Positions 1 to 7,198 of a stretch of 10,000 nt of DNA are shown here, piece after piece (positions within the stretch are counted from its first letter, which is position 1; each line of letters opens with the position of its first letter). Below the pieces are notes generated by a model. It saw nothing but the letters and a program-made list of their open reading frames with translations, did not search any database and was not told the DNA's origin. The stretch lies in NCBI GenBank assembly GCA_020216845.1, contig JAIWNK010000013.1, positions 1-10,000 on the forward strand, in the 5' to 3' direction. The translations under genes and the position numbers were made by a program. This stretch comes from Anaerolinea sp. (GTDB taxonomy: Bacteria; Chloroflexota; Anaerolineae; Anaerolineales; Anaerolineaceae).

Positions 1-2054
1 TTCGTCACCGGCCGCTTGCCAATCCAAAACTCGGGCAGCTCCACCCACCCGCCGTTCCATTCATTGTCAAACGCCTGTTCGTCCCGCCGGTCGCGCCCCA
101 AGCGGTAACGCCCGCCCGGCACCCGCACCATCTCCGGCGCAAGCAGCCGCCCGTTGCATCCCTCCAACCAGCGCAGGCGCGGGTCACCCAGGCGGCCAAG
201 CAGCTCACCCGCCTGCACCCGGCTGCGCACATGCAACGCCGGCGCATACAGGTCTGCCAGCAAATCCTCCCGCAGCGCCTGCCAAATCGGCTGCAAATCC
301 GCTGCGTCCACCGTCAGCCCCACCTCTATCCCGGCCAGGCGCTGCGTGCGCACCCCCGGCAATCCTGCCTCCAACAGGCCACGCCCAGCCAGTGCCGGGT
401 TGACCGCCCGAATTGCCTGCAACAGCCCAACCGGCTCGCCCGGATGGCGCTTACCTTGGAGCCGATCGCCCCCCACCCACTGCCCGGCCAGGCCAAGCGC
501 CAGCAAAATTGTCACCTCCCACCCCGTGCCAGGCGGCGGCGGCAAGGGATCCCACTCGCTGCCCTCCGGCGGCGGCATCTCCTCCGACAGGCGCGCCACC
601 CGCCACAAGCGGCTCAGGTCTTCCCCCTCCGCAAAACGGCGCAGCAGTTCCAAAGCCGAAAAATACTCCTGCAGCAGATGATGATAAAAACGCACATCCG
701 GTTGGTCTGCTTCCACTTCAAAATCCAACAGGCTTGCCTGCCTGCCCAAATGCAACAATGCTTTCGCATCAATCGGCACCGATTGCTGCTGCCACAACAC
801 TGCCTGCGGCAAACTTGCTTGCGCCTGTTGCCACGAAAAGCTCGTTCCAATCCCCTGCTGCTCCTGCAGGGCAAACGCCATTTTTGCCAGTGCCCGCCGC
901 TGCACGTCCGCTTCGATCCAGTTCGGAGGATTGAGGAGATACTCGCGCTGCAACAGATTCGCCACAAACCAATCCAACAGCTGACCGCGATTGGCCAGCG
1001 CCACCTCTTGCCGGTCACGATAAGCCCGCGTCAGCAACATCAAGTAAAACGGATTGCGCGCCAATTCGTTCAAACGGTTATCGGGGTCATCCAAATGCTT
1101 CAGCAGCCCCTCCGCCTGATGTCGCCGCAAGTACTCCTCAATCCGCGTTCGATCCAGATCCTTGATCACCACGCGCGGCAATGCCAGCTGCGCCTCATAA
1201 TCGTGATAGCGCCCGCTAAACACAAATCGGTTCGGCCCATGGTCCTGCACATCCTGCACAAATGCACGCCAATCTTTCAACAACGCGTTGCGCCCCTCAC
1301 GACCAATCTCATTGACACCATCCACCAGCGCCAGCAGCAAGCCGTTCTTCAGGGCATCCCGAAACGAAACCTCCACCCGCTGTTCCCATTCCTGCTGCAA
1401 GAAGTCATATACCGTGCGGTCCTTTTGCTCACTGAGCCGCACAAACAGCGGAATCGGCTGTTGCAAATCGCCCTCCAGCCGGCGACGCGCGGCTTCCAGG
1501 GCCAGCTTGCGCAGTGTCGTCGTCTTGCCCGAGCCGGGCTCGCCCAAAAGGATGAAGGCCTTGTGTATCTGCATCGCTTCGATAATATTCTCCAGGTCGC
1601 GCACCGTGGGTTTCGCATCCGGCCCGCTGCCAGGCGGCGGAGGAAGCACCTCCTGATAAGCCATCGCAATCTCCCCCGGCAGGTCACACCCCCGGTTTGC
1701 GTCCATCGTCCCCGCAAGCGGCACATAGTAGGTTGCCCAGGGGCGATACCAGTGATGCAGCGTCACGCCCAAGAGATAGGCTTGCTCGTTGCCCAAGTGC
1801 TGCAGCTTAGTGCCCGCCTCTTGTTCAATGATCAACTCCTCGCCCTGCCAAACGGCGCGCAGCCTTTGCCCATCCGGCACAAAACACGCCCCGCCCCGCA
1901 AGAAAGTCAGCACCTTCTCAATCAGCAACGCCACACCCTCAGGAGAATAGCCGTATTGATTGATTTGATCGCGGCCAATGAACGTCCCGGCTATCACATT
2001 CCCGTCAACATGCGCTCCCTGACTTTGCTTGGGGCTTTTGGGTTTCTTTGCCAT
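1..2054 (-). CDS. NACHT-domain STAND NTPase with C-terminal FGE-sulfatase (C-type-lectin-fold) domain, partial at 3' end
   Basis: The frame is open from an ATG at 2054 to the left edge (684 codons seen; the C-terminus is missing). Residues 1-38 are basic and then carry GNVIAGTFIGRDQIN, a glycine-rich motif I associate with bacterial STAND proteins. Residues about 40-150 match no effector domain I know. The NACHT core is visible: Walker A GEPGSGKTT from residue 171, Walker B LVDGVNEI at 243-250, SGRYHDYE at 280-287, NPFYLMLL at 334-341 and FYHHLLQEYF at 456-465. A helical linker ends in AGELLGRLGDPR, which commonly precedes FGE domains. From residue 642, MVRVPGGRYRLG and then ELPEFWIGKRPVT are the classic start of an FGE-sulfatase domain. 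NACHT proteins are ATP-driven switches; bacterial ones include antiphage sensors, and the FGE fold is often used for ligand binding rather than catalysis. A sensor or defence role is inference. GAGGAGG lies 6 nt before the ATG. The gene is monocistronic as far as can be seen. Confidence 0.9.
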   Translation of the reverse strand, partial: MAKKPKSPKQSQGAHVDGNVIAGTFIGRDQINQYGYSPEGVALLIEKVLTFLRGGACFVPDGQRLRAVWQGEELIIEQEAGTKLQHLGNEQAYLLGVTLHHWYRPWATYYVPLAGTMDANRGCDLPGEIAMAYQEVLPPPPGSGPDAKPTVRDLENIIEAMQIHKAFILLGEPGSGKTTTLRKLALEAARRRLEGDLQQPIPLFVRLSEQKDRTVYDFLQQEWEQRVEVSFRDALKNGLLLALVDGVNEIGREGRNALLKDWRAFVQDVQDHGPNRFVFSGRYHDYEAQLALPRVVIKDLDRTRIEEYLRRHQAEGLLKHLDDPDNRLNELARNPFYLMLLTRAYRDRQEVALANRGQLLDWFVANLLQREYLLNPPNWIEADVQRRALAKMAFALQEQQGIGTSFSWQQAQASLPQAVLWQQQSVPIDAKALLHLGRQASLLDFEVEADQPDVRFYHHLLQEYFSALELLRRFAEGEDLSRLWRVARLSEEMPPPEGSEWDPLPPPPGTGWEVTILLALGLAGQWVGGDRLQGKRHPGEPVGLLQAIRAVNPALAGRGLLEAGLPGVRTQRLAGIEVGLTVDAADLQPIWQALREDLLADLYAPALHVRSRVQAGELLGRLGDPRLRWLEGCNGRLLAPEMVRVPGGRYRLGRDRRDEQAFDNEWNGGWVELPEFWIGKRPVT

Positions 2055-2060
2055 CTCCTG

Positions 2061-2093
2061 CCTCCTCAACCTGAAACTTTTTAAATTATAGCA
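2061..2093 (-). promoter_or_regulatory. Extended -10 promoter and Shine-Dalgarno site of the NACHT gene
   Basis: On the minus strand TGCTATAAT (2085-2093) is a perfect extended -10 (TGnTATAAT). It predicts a start near 2078 and a 24-nt leader. A strong GAGGAGG (2061-2067) sits 6 nt before the ATG. At 16-18 bp upstream there is no hexamer resembling TTGACA; that space is filled by a G8 run and a T9 run. The promoter therefore probably relies on the extended -10 element. This is sequence matching only; the start site is not measured. Confidence 0.6.
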
Positions 2094-2101
2094 CCCCCCC
2101 C

Positions 2102-2129
2102 AAAAAAAAAGTGCGGCTTCAGGCCGCAC
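2102..2129 (-). terminator. Rho-independent terminator of the RNase J gene
   Basis: On the minus strand a 7-bp GC-rich stem (GTGCGGC with GCCGCAC, 5-nt loop, 2111-2129) is followed at once by nine T residues (2110-2102). It begins 31 nt after the RNase J stop codon, as expected for an intrinsic terminator. Its U-tract abuts a G8 run and then the -10 box of the next gene, so the end of one unit and the start of the next share sequence. Confidence 0.85.
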
Positions 2130-2160
2130 CTTTTGAATAGCTCCGTCCGTCGTCCGCGCC

Positions 2161-3798
2161 TCAGACGCGCACAACCGAAACCATCACCACCGGTCGGCGG
2201 CGTGTTTCAGCGAAGAAATAATTGCCCAGCTCCTTTTCCAGGTCGCGGTTCAAATTGCCGTTGGCGCGCAGCAACACATCGGCAATCTTCTGCCGCGCCC
2301 CAGTCATCAGCGCGGTTGCCTCACCGTTCATCCAAAAGCCCAGGCTGCGCAATTCCGCCTCCTGCACCTGCCCGCCGCTATAACGATCCAGAACCACCTG
2401 CACCATCACCACGCCGTCGCGGGCCAATTCCTCGCGTTGGCGCATCACATCCGGGTTGATATTGGCAACCCCCGAACCATCCACAAACACCATCCCGGCC
2501 GGCACCTCTTCTTCCAGGCGCATTTGTCCATCCTCAAACGCAACCACCTGCCCATTTTGCAGCACCGCGATCCGCTCCGCGGGAATGCCCACCTGCTCGG
2601 CCAGGGCTGCATGTTGGCGCAAGTGACGCAGCTCACCGTGCATCGGAATGACAAATTGCGGACGGGTGAGATGGATGAGCAACTTCATCTCTTCCTGACT
2701 GGCATGACCCGAAACATGCACCGGCGCAATCGCCTCGTAAATGACTTTGGCGCCGCGCGCAAACAAGCGATTGATCGTGCGGTAAACATTCTCCTCGTTG
2801 CCCGGAATGGGATGCGAAGAAAGGACGATTGTATCGCCCTCACACACATCGAATAAACGATTGGTGCCGGTCGAAAGCCGCCCCAAAATCGAGGTTGGCT
2901 CGCCCTGCGAACCGGTGCACAGGATCACAACCTCGTTGGCCGGCATCGTCAATGCCTGCTCAACCGTGATCAACAAGTCATCCGCAATCTCCAAATAGCC
3001 CAACTTGCGCGCAATTTTGGCGTTATCAATCATGCTTGGCCCGGCAAAAGCCACCTTGCGGTGATAGCGCGCCGCCACGTTGGCCACCTGTTGCATGCGC
3101 GAGATCAGCGAGGCAAAACTCGCGATGATGATTCGCCCCTGCGCTTCCCGAAAGACATCATCAAAGGCCGCGTCCACCACCCGCTCCGAAGGCGTCCAAC
3201 CGGCGCGCTCCGCATTGGTCGAATCCGCAAACAAAGCCAACACGCCGCGCCGGGAAAACTCGGCCAGTTTGGCATAATCGCTCGGCCAGTTATCCACCGG
3301 CGTATGGTCAAACTTGTAGTCGCCCGAATGGACAATCAGCCCGGCCGGTGTTTGAATGCCAAGCCCCACCCCATCCGGCACCGAGTGACAAACATGGAAG
3401 AACTCCACCTGGAACGGCCCAATCTGCCGCGTTTCGCCTGCCTGAACGGTGTTCAGCACCGCCCGCTGCATCAATCCATAGCGCGCCAGCTTGACCTCCA
3501 ACAGGCCGCGCGTCAGCGGCGTTGCATAGATGGGCGCCTGCGTAATCTCCAACAAATGTTGGATCGAACCGGTATGATCTTCATGCCCATGCGTGATCAC
3601 AATCCCGCACACCTGATCGGCATGTTGAGCCACATACGTCATATCGGGGATGATGTAATCAATCCCGACCATATCATTTTCTGGGAACATCAGACCGCTA
3701 TCCACGATCAAAATTTGTCCCTCATATTCATACAACATCATATTGCGGCCCACTTCACTCAGGCCGCCCAACGGAATGACACGAATCACAGAACTCAT
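2161..3798 (-). CDS. rnj: Ribonuclease J (metallo-beta-lactamase/beta-CASP RNase)
   Basis: RNase J is a zinc-dependent 5'-3' exonuclease and endonuclease acting in mRNA decay and rRNA maturation in the cytoplasm. The 545-residue protein has the family's usual length of about 550. It opens with RVIPLGGLSEVGRNM. It carries the metal-binding HGHEDH (70-75), a histidine in CHSVPDG (138), SGDYKFDH (aspartate 160), the beta-CASP CTGSQGEP block (294-301), HVSGHAS (361-367) and IPMHGE (385-390). The C-terminal domain ends in FFAETRRRPVVM, close to the usual YF.E.T.RRP ending. All expected catalytic residues are present. The start ATG at 3798 follows TGAGG at about 8 nt, a modest ribosome-binding site. 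The gene stands alone between its own promoter and terminator. J1 and J2 paralogues cannot be told apart here. Confidence 0.95.
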   Translation of the reverse strand: MSSVIRVIPLGGLSEVGRNMMLYEYEGQILIVDSGLMFPENDMVGIDYIIPDMTYVAQHADQVCGIVITHGHEDHTGSIQHLLEITQAPIYATPLTRGLLEVKLARYGLMQRAVLNTVQAGETRQIGPFQVEFFHVCHSVPDGVGLGIQTPAGLIVHSGDYKFDHTPVDNWPSDYAKLAEFSRRGVLALFADSTNAERAGWTPSERVVDAAFDDVFREAQGRIIIASFASLISRMQQVANVAARYHRKVAFAGPSMIDNAKIARKLGYLEIADDLLITVEQALTMPANEVVILCTGSQGEPTSILGRLSTGTNRLFDVCEGDTIVLSSHPIPGNEENVYRTINRLFARGAKVIYEAIAPVHVSGHASQEEMKLLIHLTRPQFVIPMHGELRHLRQHAALAEQVGIPAERIAVLQNGQVVAFEDGQMRLEEEVPAGMVFVDGSGVANINPDVMRQREELARDGVVMVQVVLDRYSGGQVQEAELRSLGFWMNGEATALMTGARQKIADVLLRANGNLNRDLEKELGNYFFAETRRRPVVMVSVVRV

Positions 3799-3816
3799 TA
3801 GAAAACCTCAAAAAAA

Positions 3817-3875
3817 GGCGCTCACGCCAAAATTGTCTAAAAAACAAGTCTCCCGGCTTGCAAACAGGCCGGGAG
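3817..3875 (-). promoter_or_regulatory. Structured 5' leader of RNase J with terminator-like hairpins
   Basis: The leader predicted from the RNase J promoter holds an 11-bp stem (3850-3860 with 3865-3875, one G-U pair, CAAA loop). After about five bases it is followed by a run of six T on the minus strand (3844-3839), a terminator-like arrangement. Nearer the start codon, GGCG-TGAG-CGCC (3817-3828) is a very short stem followed directly by seven T. No minus-strand gene lies upstream to be terminated, so attenuation or processing of the RNase J transcript is the natural reading. That is inference; I could not identify a clear competing antiterminator. Confidence 0.45.
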
Positions 3876-3933
3876 TGCATTCTCAAACCAAGAAGACCAA
3901 CGCACAGCCCGTCATCCAACACGGGGCATGCCT

Positions 3934-3962
3934 ATTTTAACATACAATCAAGTGCTTGTCAA
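3934..3962 (-). promoter_or_regulatory. Sigma70-type promoter of RNase J
   Basis: The minus strand reads TTGACA (3957-3962), a 17-bp spacer and TAAAAT (3934-3939), with a TG one base before the -10 box. This is close to the consensus at every element. The predicted start is near 3927, giving a leader of about 129 nt. It lies back to back with the promoter of the plus-strand membrane protein gene, so the two polymerases may compete. Confidence 0.75.
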
Positions 3963-3978
3963 AAGACCCCCGCCTTCA

Positions 3979-3987
3979 TGGTACAAT
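3979..3987 (+). promoter_or_regulatory. Extended -10 promoter of the GT-C-like gene, predicting a leaderless mRNA
   Basis: TGGTACAAT (3979-3987) is an extended -10 box that ends 7 nt before the ATG at 3995. Transcription would start at 3994 or 3995, leaving no leader and no ribosome-binding site. A TTGTCA sits 20 bp upstream of the -10 box, too far for an ideal -35. The alternative in-frame TTG at 3956 would put this promoter inside the coding region, which argues for the ATG. Confidence 0.5.
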
Positions 3988-3994
3988 CGGCAGC

Positions 3995-5761
3995 ATGAGC
4001 AAACCCACCCATTTTCTTTCTCTCATCACCGTGTTGTTGCTAAGCCTGTTCTTTGGCATCGTCCTATCCGCCCAACTGCTCGGCGCCACCAACAGCTACA
4101 CGCCAACGCTTGCCATCCTGCTCGGCCTGTTGTTGAGCGTTGCCGCGTTTGTCAGTCTCTTGCGCAGCAACATTCTTGGCTATGCGCAATCAACACTCGG
4201 TCGCCCAACCGCCACGCGCTTGCCCGCCTGGCTGCAAACCGCCCTCTTCTCCACCGCCCTGCTGCTGTTAACCCTGCTTGTTCTCCTGCCCCTGGCGCGC
4301 TGGCCATTTTCCCACATCAGCGAAACCCTGCACTGGGATGCAGGCATCTATCACCTGCCCAAAGCCGTCGAATTGTATCGCAGCGGCACCCTCTGGGATC
4401 TCTCCATCCCCTTCGGCGAATTCCCCAATGGCTATGAAGCCCTGCTCAGCTTCACCCTCTCCCTCAGCCACGCCGACTTGCTCTTCGGCAGCGTTCACGC
4501 CGCCATTGCCCTGCTCTTCTTCCTCTCGCTCTTTCTGCTCGCGCGCCGCCTGACCGACCTTCCCGAAGGTCTGCTCGCCCTACTGATCGTCGTGCTGATG
4601 ATCAGCGGACGCGTCACCCTGGCCTACAACCCCTGGTGGATCTTTAGCGACCTGTTGTATACCATCGGCAAAAATGACTTGCTGGCCGGCACCCTCACGC
4701 TGCTTGCACTGTTCTTTGCCCCAATCGGCCGCGAATCCCCGCGCCCGGCCTATCACTGGCCTGCGCTTGCTCTGGTCACCTTCCTGGCGCTTTGCACCAA
4801 GCCCTATGCTGCCTATGCCCTTTTGCCCGTTTGGCTGCTCGTCTTCTGGCGCGAATCTCAGCATACCCGTCCAGCCCTGCCTTACAAGACGCTTCTCCTT
4901 GCCACGCTGATCGTCCTGCCCGGCATCTGGTGGGTAGTGCGCAACCTGATCGTCTTGGGTGTCATCTTCCCGCCCGAAGTGCTGGAAATGCAGCAATGGA
5001 GCATCCTCTCCAACCTGACCAACCCCTTCTTCTACAATTACCTGCCGCGCAATTTCGTCTTCGTTCTCATCATCAGCGGCTTGCTCCTGCTCATCGGCCT
5101 GCTGCGCAAGCGCCTGCCGCCATGGTTCGTCGCCACCCAATGGCTCTTGCTGCTGACCTTCATCGCCACTGCCGAAACTGCCTTCTTCCGCGACACGCAA
5201 AAACCAACCGTCATTGCCTGGCGTTTTGGCATTGCCTTGCTCAGCTTCACTTTTCTCTCGCTGCTCATCCTGCTTGAGCCGCTGCTGCTGCGCCTGATGC
5301 GCGCCCTGTTGCGCTGGCGCCCAACCGCTCCCCTGCTGGGCTTGCTGCTCGTTGGTCTCACCATCTTCTTGATTTGGAACGACCGCAGCCTGCTGCGGTA
5401 CGTACCAGAAAATGGCATCGTCCTGCGCGATCAGTTCCGCGAACCGGTCGGGAAGAATGGCTATCACAGCGCCTATGACTACCTGCAAAAAAATATCCGC
5501 AACTCGGTCATCCAAGTCGAAAACGGCCTGGTCTATTACGCCTATGGCCCCGGCTACACCAATTCGCCCACCAAACTGCAATATCCCTGGGGCATGGCCG
5601 AGCGCGTGCCACAGCTCACCCCGCAATACTTCCTTGTCTTTGAGCGCCCCTGGATGGGCGGCGAAAGCGGCTACAGTCCAACGCTTGATACGCCCGAATG
5701 GGCACAGCGTTGGGAGCTGATTTACGAAGATGGCGAGGGCCGTCTCTATCGGCGGCGCTGA
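3995..5761 (+). CDS. Multi-pass membrane protein, GT-C-like glycosyltransferase
   Basis: The 588-residue protein is mostly hydrophobic. Membrane segments are visible near residues 7-29, 37-55, 81-100, 165-183, 191-208, 230-243, 256-285, 299-322 and further along to about 460, followed by a soluble tail of about 125 residues. The loop after the third segment has HWDAGIYHLPKAVEL (113-127) and then FPNGYEALL (143-151). These resemble the D..tYHLPR and yP.gyE motifs in the first outer loop of polytopic GT-C enzymes, which transfer sugars from polyprenyl-phosphate donors. Substrate and product cannot be read from the sequence. The ATG at 3995 is preferred to a TTG 39 nt upstream because the -10 box lies between them. 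The gene is divergent from RNase J and convergent with dnaA, so it is a separate transcription unit. It could instead be a non-catalytic membrane protein of the same fold. Confidence 0.75.
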   Translation: MSKPTHFLSLITVLLLSLFFGIVLSAQLLGATNSYTPTLAILLGLLLSVAAFVSLLRSNILGYAQSTLGRPTATRLPAWLQTALFSTALLLLTLLVLLPLARWPFSHISETLHWDAGIYHLPKAVELYRSGTLWDLSIPFGEFPNGYEALLSFTLSLSHADLLFGSVHAAIALLFFLSLFLLARRLTDLPEGLLALLIVVLMISGRVTLAYNPWWIFSDLLYTIGKNDLLAGTLTLLALFFAPIGRESPRPAYHWPALALVTFLALCTKPYAAYALLPVWLLVFWRESQHTRPALPYKTLLLATLIVLPGIWWVVRNLIVLGVIFPPEVLEMQQWSILSNLTNPFFYNYLPRNFVFVLIISGLLLLIGLLRKRLPPWFVATQWLLLLTFIATAETAFFRDTQKPTVIAWRFGIALLSFTFLSLLILLEPLLLRLMRALLRWRPTAPLLGLLLVGLTIFLIWNDRSLLRYVPENGIVLRDQFREPVGKNGYHSAYDYLQKNIRNSVIQVENGLVYYAYGPGYTNSPTKLQYPWGMAERVPQLTPQYFLVFERPWMGGESGYSPTLDTPEWAQRWELIYEDGEGRLYRRR

Positions 5762-5765
5762 ACGC

Positions 5766-7109
5766 TCAGGACAAAGGACGCCCGTATAGCTGTTCGCGGA
5801 TCTGCCCCACCTGCCGACGCAGGCGGTCATCGCGTTCCAGCATATCCGCCACCTTATCACAGGCATACATCACCGTCGTGTGATCGCGCCCGCCCAACAC
5901 CTCACCAATTTGTGGCAGCGATACACTCTCTTCCTCGCGCAACAAATACATCGCCACCTGTCTCGGCAATGCCACTTCGCGCGAGCGGTCCCGCCCTGTG
6001 ATCTGCTCCATCGTCACCCCAAAGGCGCTTGCCACCACCGCAACCACCTGTCTCGGCTCCAGCGTGCGGCGTTGCGGCAGCAAATCGGCCAGGGCAATAT
6101 CCACCAGCTCCAACGAAAGCGGCCGACCGCTCAAATCTGCATAGGCAAGCACACGCGTCAACGACCCTTCCAGTTCACGGATATTGGATTGCACCTGTCG
6201 CGCAATCGCTTCCAAAATCGAATCGGGCACCCGCCGCCCCGCGCGATCGGCCTTAGAACGTAGAATTGCAATGCGCGTCTCAAGATCCGGCGGCTGCATG
6301 TCTACAATTAGCCCCCATTCAAAGCGTGAGCGCAACCGTTCTTCCAGTGTCACCATCGCCTTGGGCGGACGGTCAGAGGTAATCACAATTTGCTTTTCCT
6401 GCCCATGCAGCGTGTTGAATGTGTGAAAGAACTCCTCTTGCGTCGATTCTTTCCCGGCGATGAATTGAATATCATCAATCAACAGCACATCAATGTTGCG
6501 ATAGCGGTCGCGAAAAGAAACCGTGTTGTGCGTCCGAATGGCGTTGATCAAATCGTTGGTAAACTCCTCAGACGAAACATACAACACCTGCAAACCCTGT
6601 GCGTGAGTCATGTTGCCAATTGCATGAAGCAAATGCGTTTTCCCCAAACCAACCCCACCATACAAAAACAAGGGATTATAGGCTCGCGCCGGATTTTCAG
6701 CCACTGCAATGCACGCTGCATGAGCCAGGCGATTGCTGCTGCCAACCACAAATGTATCGAACACATAGCGCGCATTGAAAGGCGAACTGACAGGCGCTTG
6801 CCTGGTTAATGGCACTTCCTCCGCCTCCTCGGCAACCTCTGCACGCGCACACGTCTCCTCATCCTTATGCCACACCACAAAATTCACCACCTGTGGACTG
6901 CCCAAAAAACCAGAAAGCCTGCTGCTGATGGTACTTGCCAGGCGATTTTCCAACCAATCACGCGCATACGCGTTCTGTACGCCAATCGTAAACACCCCCT
7001 GCGCATAAGAGACCAACTCTGCGCAACGCACCCAGGTATCGAAGGCCGCTTTGGACATTTCGGTTTGCAATTGACCCAGCGTAGATTGCCAGGCTTGTTG
7101 TGCGTTCAT
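5766..7109 (-). CDS. dnaA: Chromosomal replication initiator DnaA
   Basis: DnaA is the AAA+ ATPase that melts oriC and also acts as a transcription factor. The 447-residue protein starts MNAQQAWQSTLGQLQ, the usual domain I opening. A short acidic linker follows (about 85-100). Domain III has YNPLFLYGGVGLGKTH with Walker A at 151-158, Walker B LLIDD (209-213) and ERLRSRFEWGL with the arginine finger (about 257-267). Domain IV ends with the diagnostic GEVLGGRDHTTVMYACDKV (402-420). I chose the ATG at 7109 because it gives the standard N-terminus and has GGAGAGGA (7118-7125) 8 nt upstream. A GTG at 7148 would add 13 residues not typical of the family. Its stop is 4 bp from the stop of the convergent membrane protein gene. 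No dnaN, rpmH or gyr gene is seen in the window. Confidence 0.97.
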   Translation of the reverse strand: MNAQQAWQSTLGQLQTEMSKAAFDTWVRCAELVSYAQGVFTIGVQNAYARDWLENRLASTISSRLSGFLGSPQVVNFVVWHKDEETCARAEVAEEAEEVPLTRQAPVSSPFNARYVFDTFVVGSSNRLAHAACIAVAENPARAYNPLFLYGGVGLGKTHLLHAIGNMTHAQGLQVLYVSSEEFTNDLINAIRTHNTVSFRDRYRNIDVLLIDDIQFIAGKESTQEEFFHTFNTLHGQEKQIVITSDRPPKAMVTLEERLRSRFEWGLIVDMQPPDLETRIAILRSKADRAGRRVPDSILEAIARQVQSNIRELEGSLTRVLAYADLSGRPLSLELVDIALADLLPQRRTLEPRQVVAVVASAFGVTMEQITGRDRSREVALPRQVAMYLLREEESVSLPQIGEVLGGRDHTTVMYACDKVADMLERDDRLRRQVGQIREQLYGRPLS

Positions 7110-7175
7110 AGGCAGCATCCTCTCCAGAAGAGCAGTTTTGTCGTGCACTGGTCATAAGCAAGTAGGGCAAGCAAA

Positions 7176-7198
7176 CCCACTGCTTATCGCGCAGTGGG
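7176..7198 (-). promoter_or_regulatory. Hairpin in the region upstream of dnaA
   Basis: An 8-bp perfect stem (CCCACTGC with GCAGTGGG) encloses a 7-nt loop and lies about 67 nt before the dnaA ATG. It has no T-run on the minus-strand side, so it is not a standard terminator for transcription into dnaA. It may be a leader structure in the dnaA mRNA or a protein-binding palindrome. The function is unknown. Confidence 0.4.

Noticed and set aside
231..2084. 617-codon open frame on the plus strand
   Set aside because: It is antisense to the NACHT-FGE gene, whose frame shows Walker A, Walker B and FGE motifs. The plus-strand translation is rich in Q, R, H and L without domains, as expected for a shadow of GC-biased coding DNA.
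3061..3801. 246-codon open frame on the plus strand
   Set aside because: It is antisense to RNase J, whose catalytic motifs are unambiguous.
3956..3994. TTG start for the GT-C-like gene adding 13 residues
   Set aside because: The extended -10 box lies inside this extension, the added residues are not part of the hydrophobic N-terminus, and no ribosome-binding site precedes the TTG.
4580..5866. 428-codon open frame on the minus strand
   Set aside because: It lies opposite the membrane protein gene and overlaps the end of dnaA. Its Q/E/D-rich composition is the mirror of hydrophobic codons and shows no domain.
7110..7148. GTG start for dnaA adding 13 residues
   Set aside because: The ATG at 7109 gives the family's standard N-terminus and has a well-spaced GGAGAGGA.
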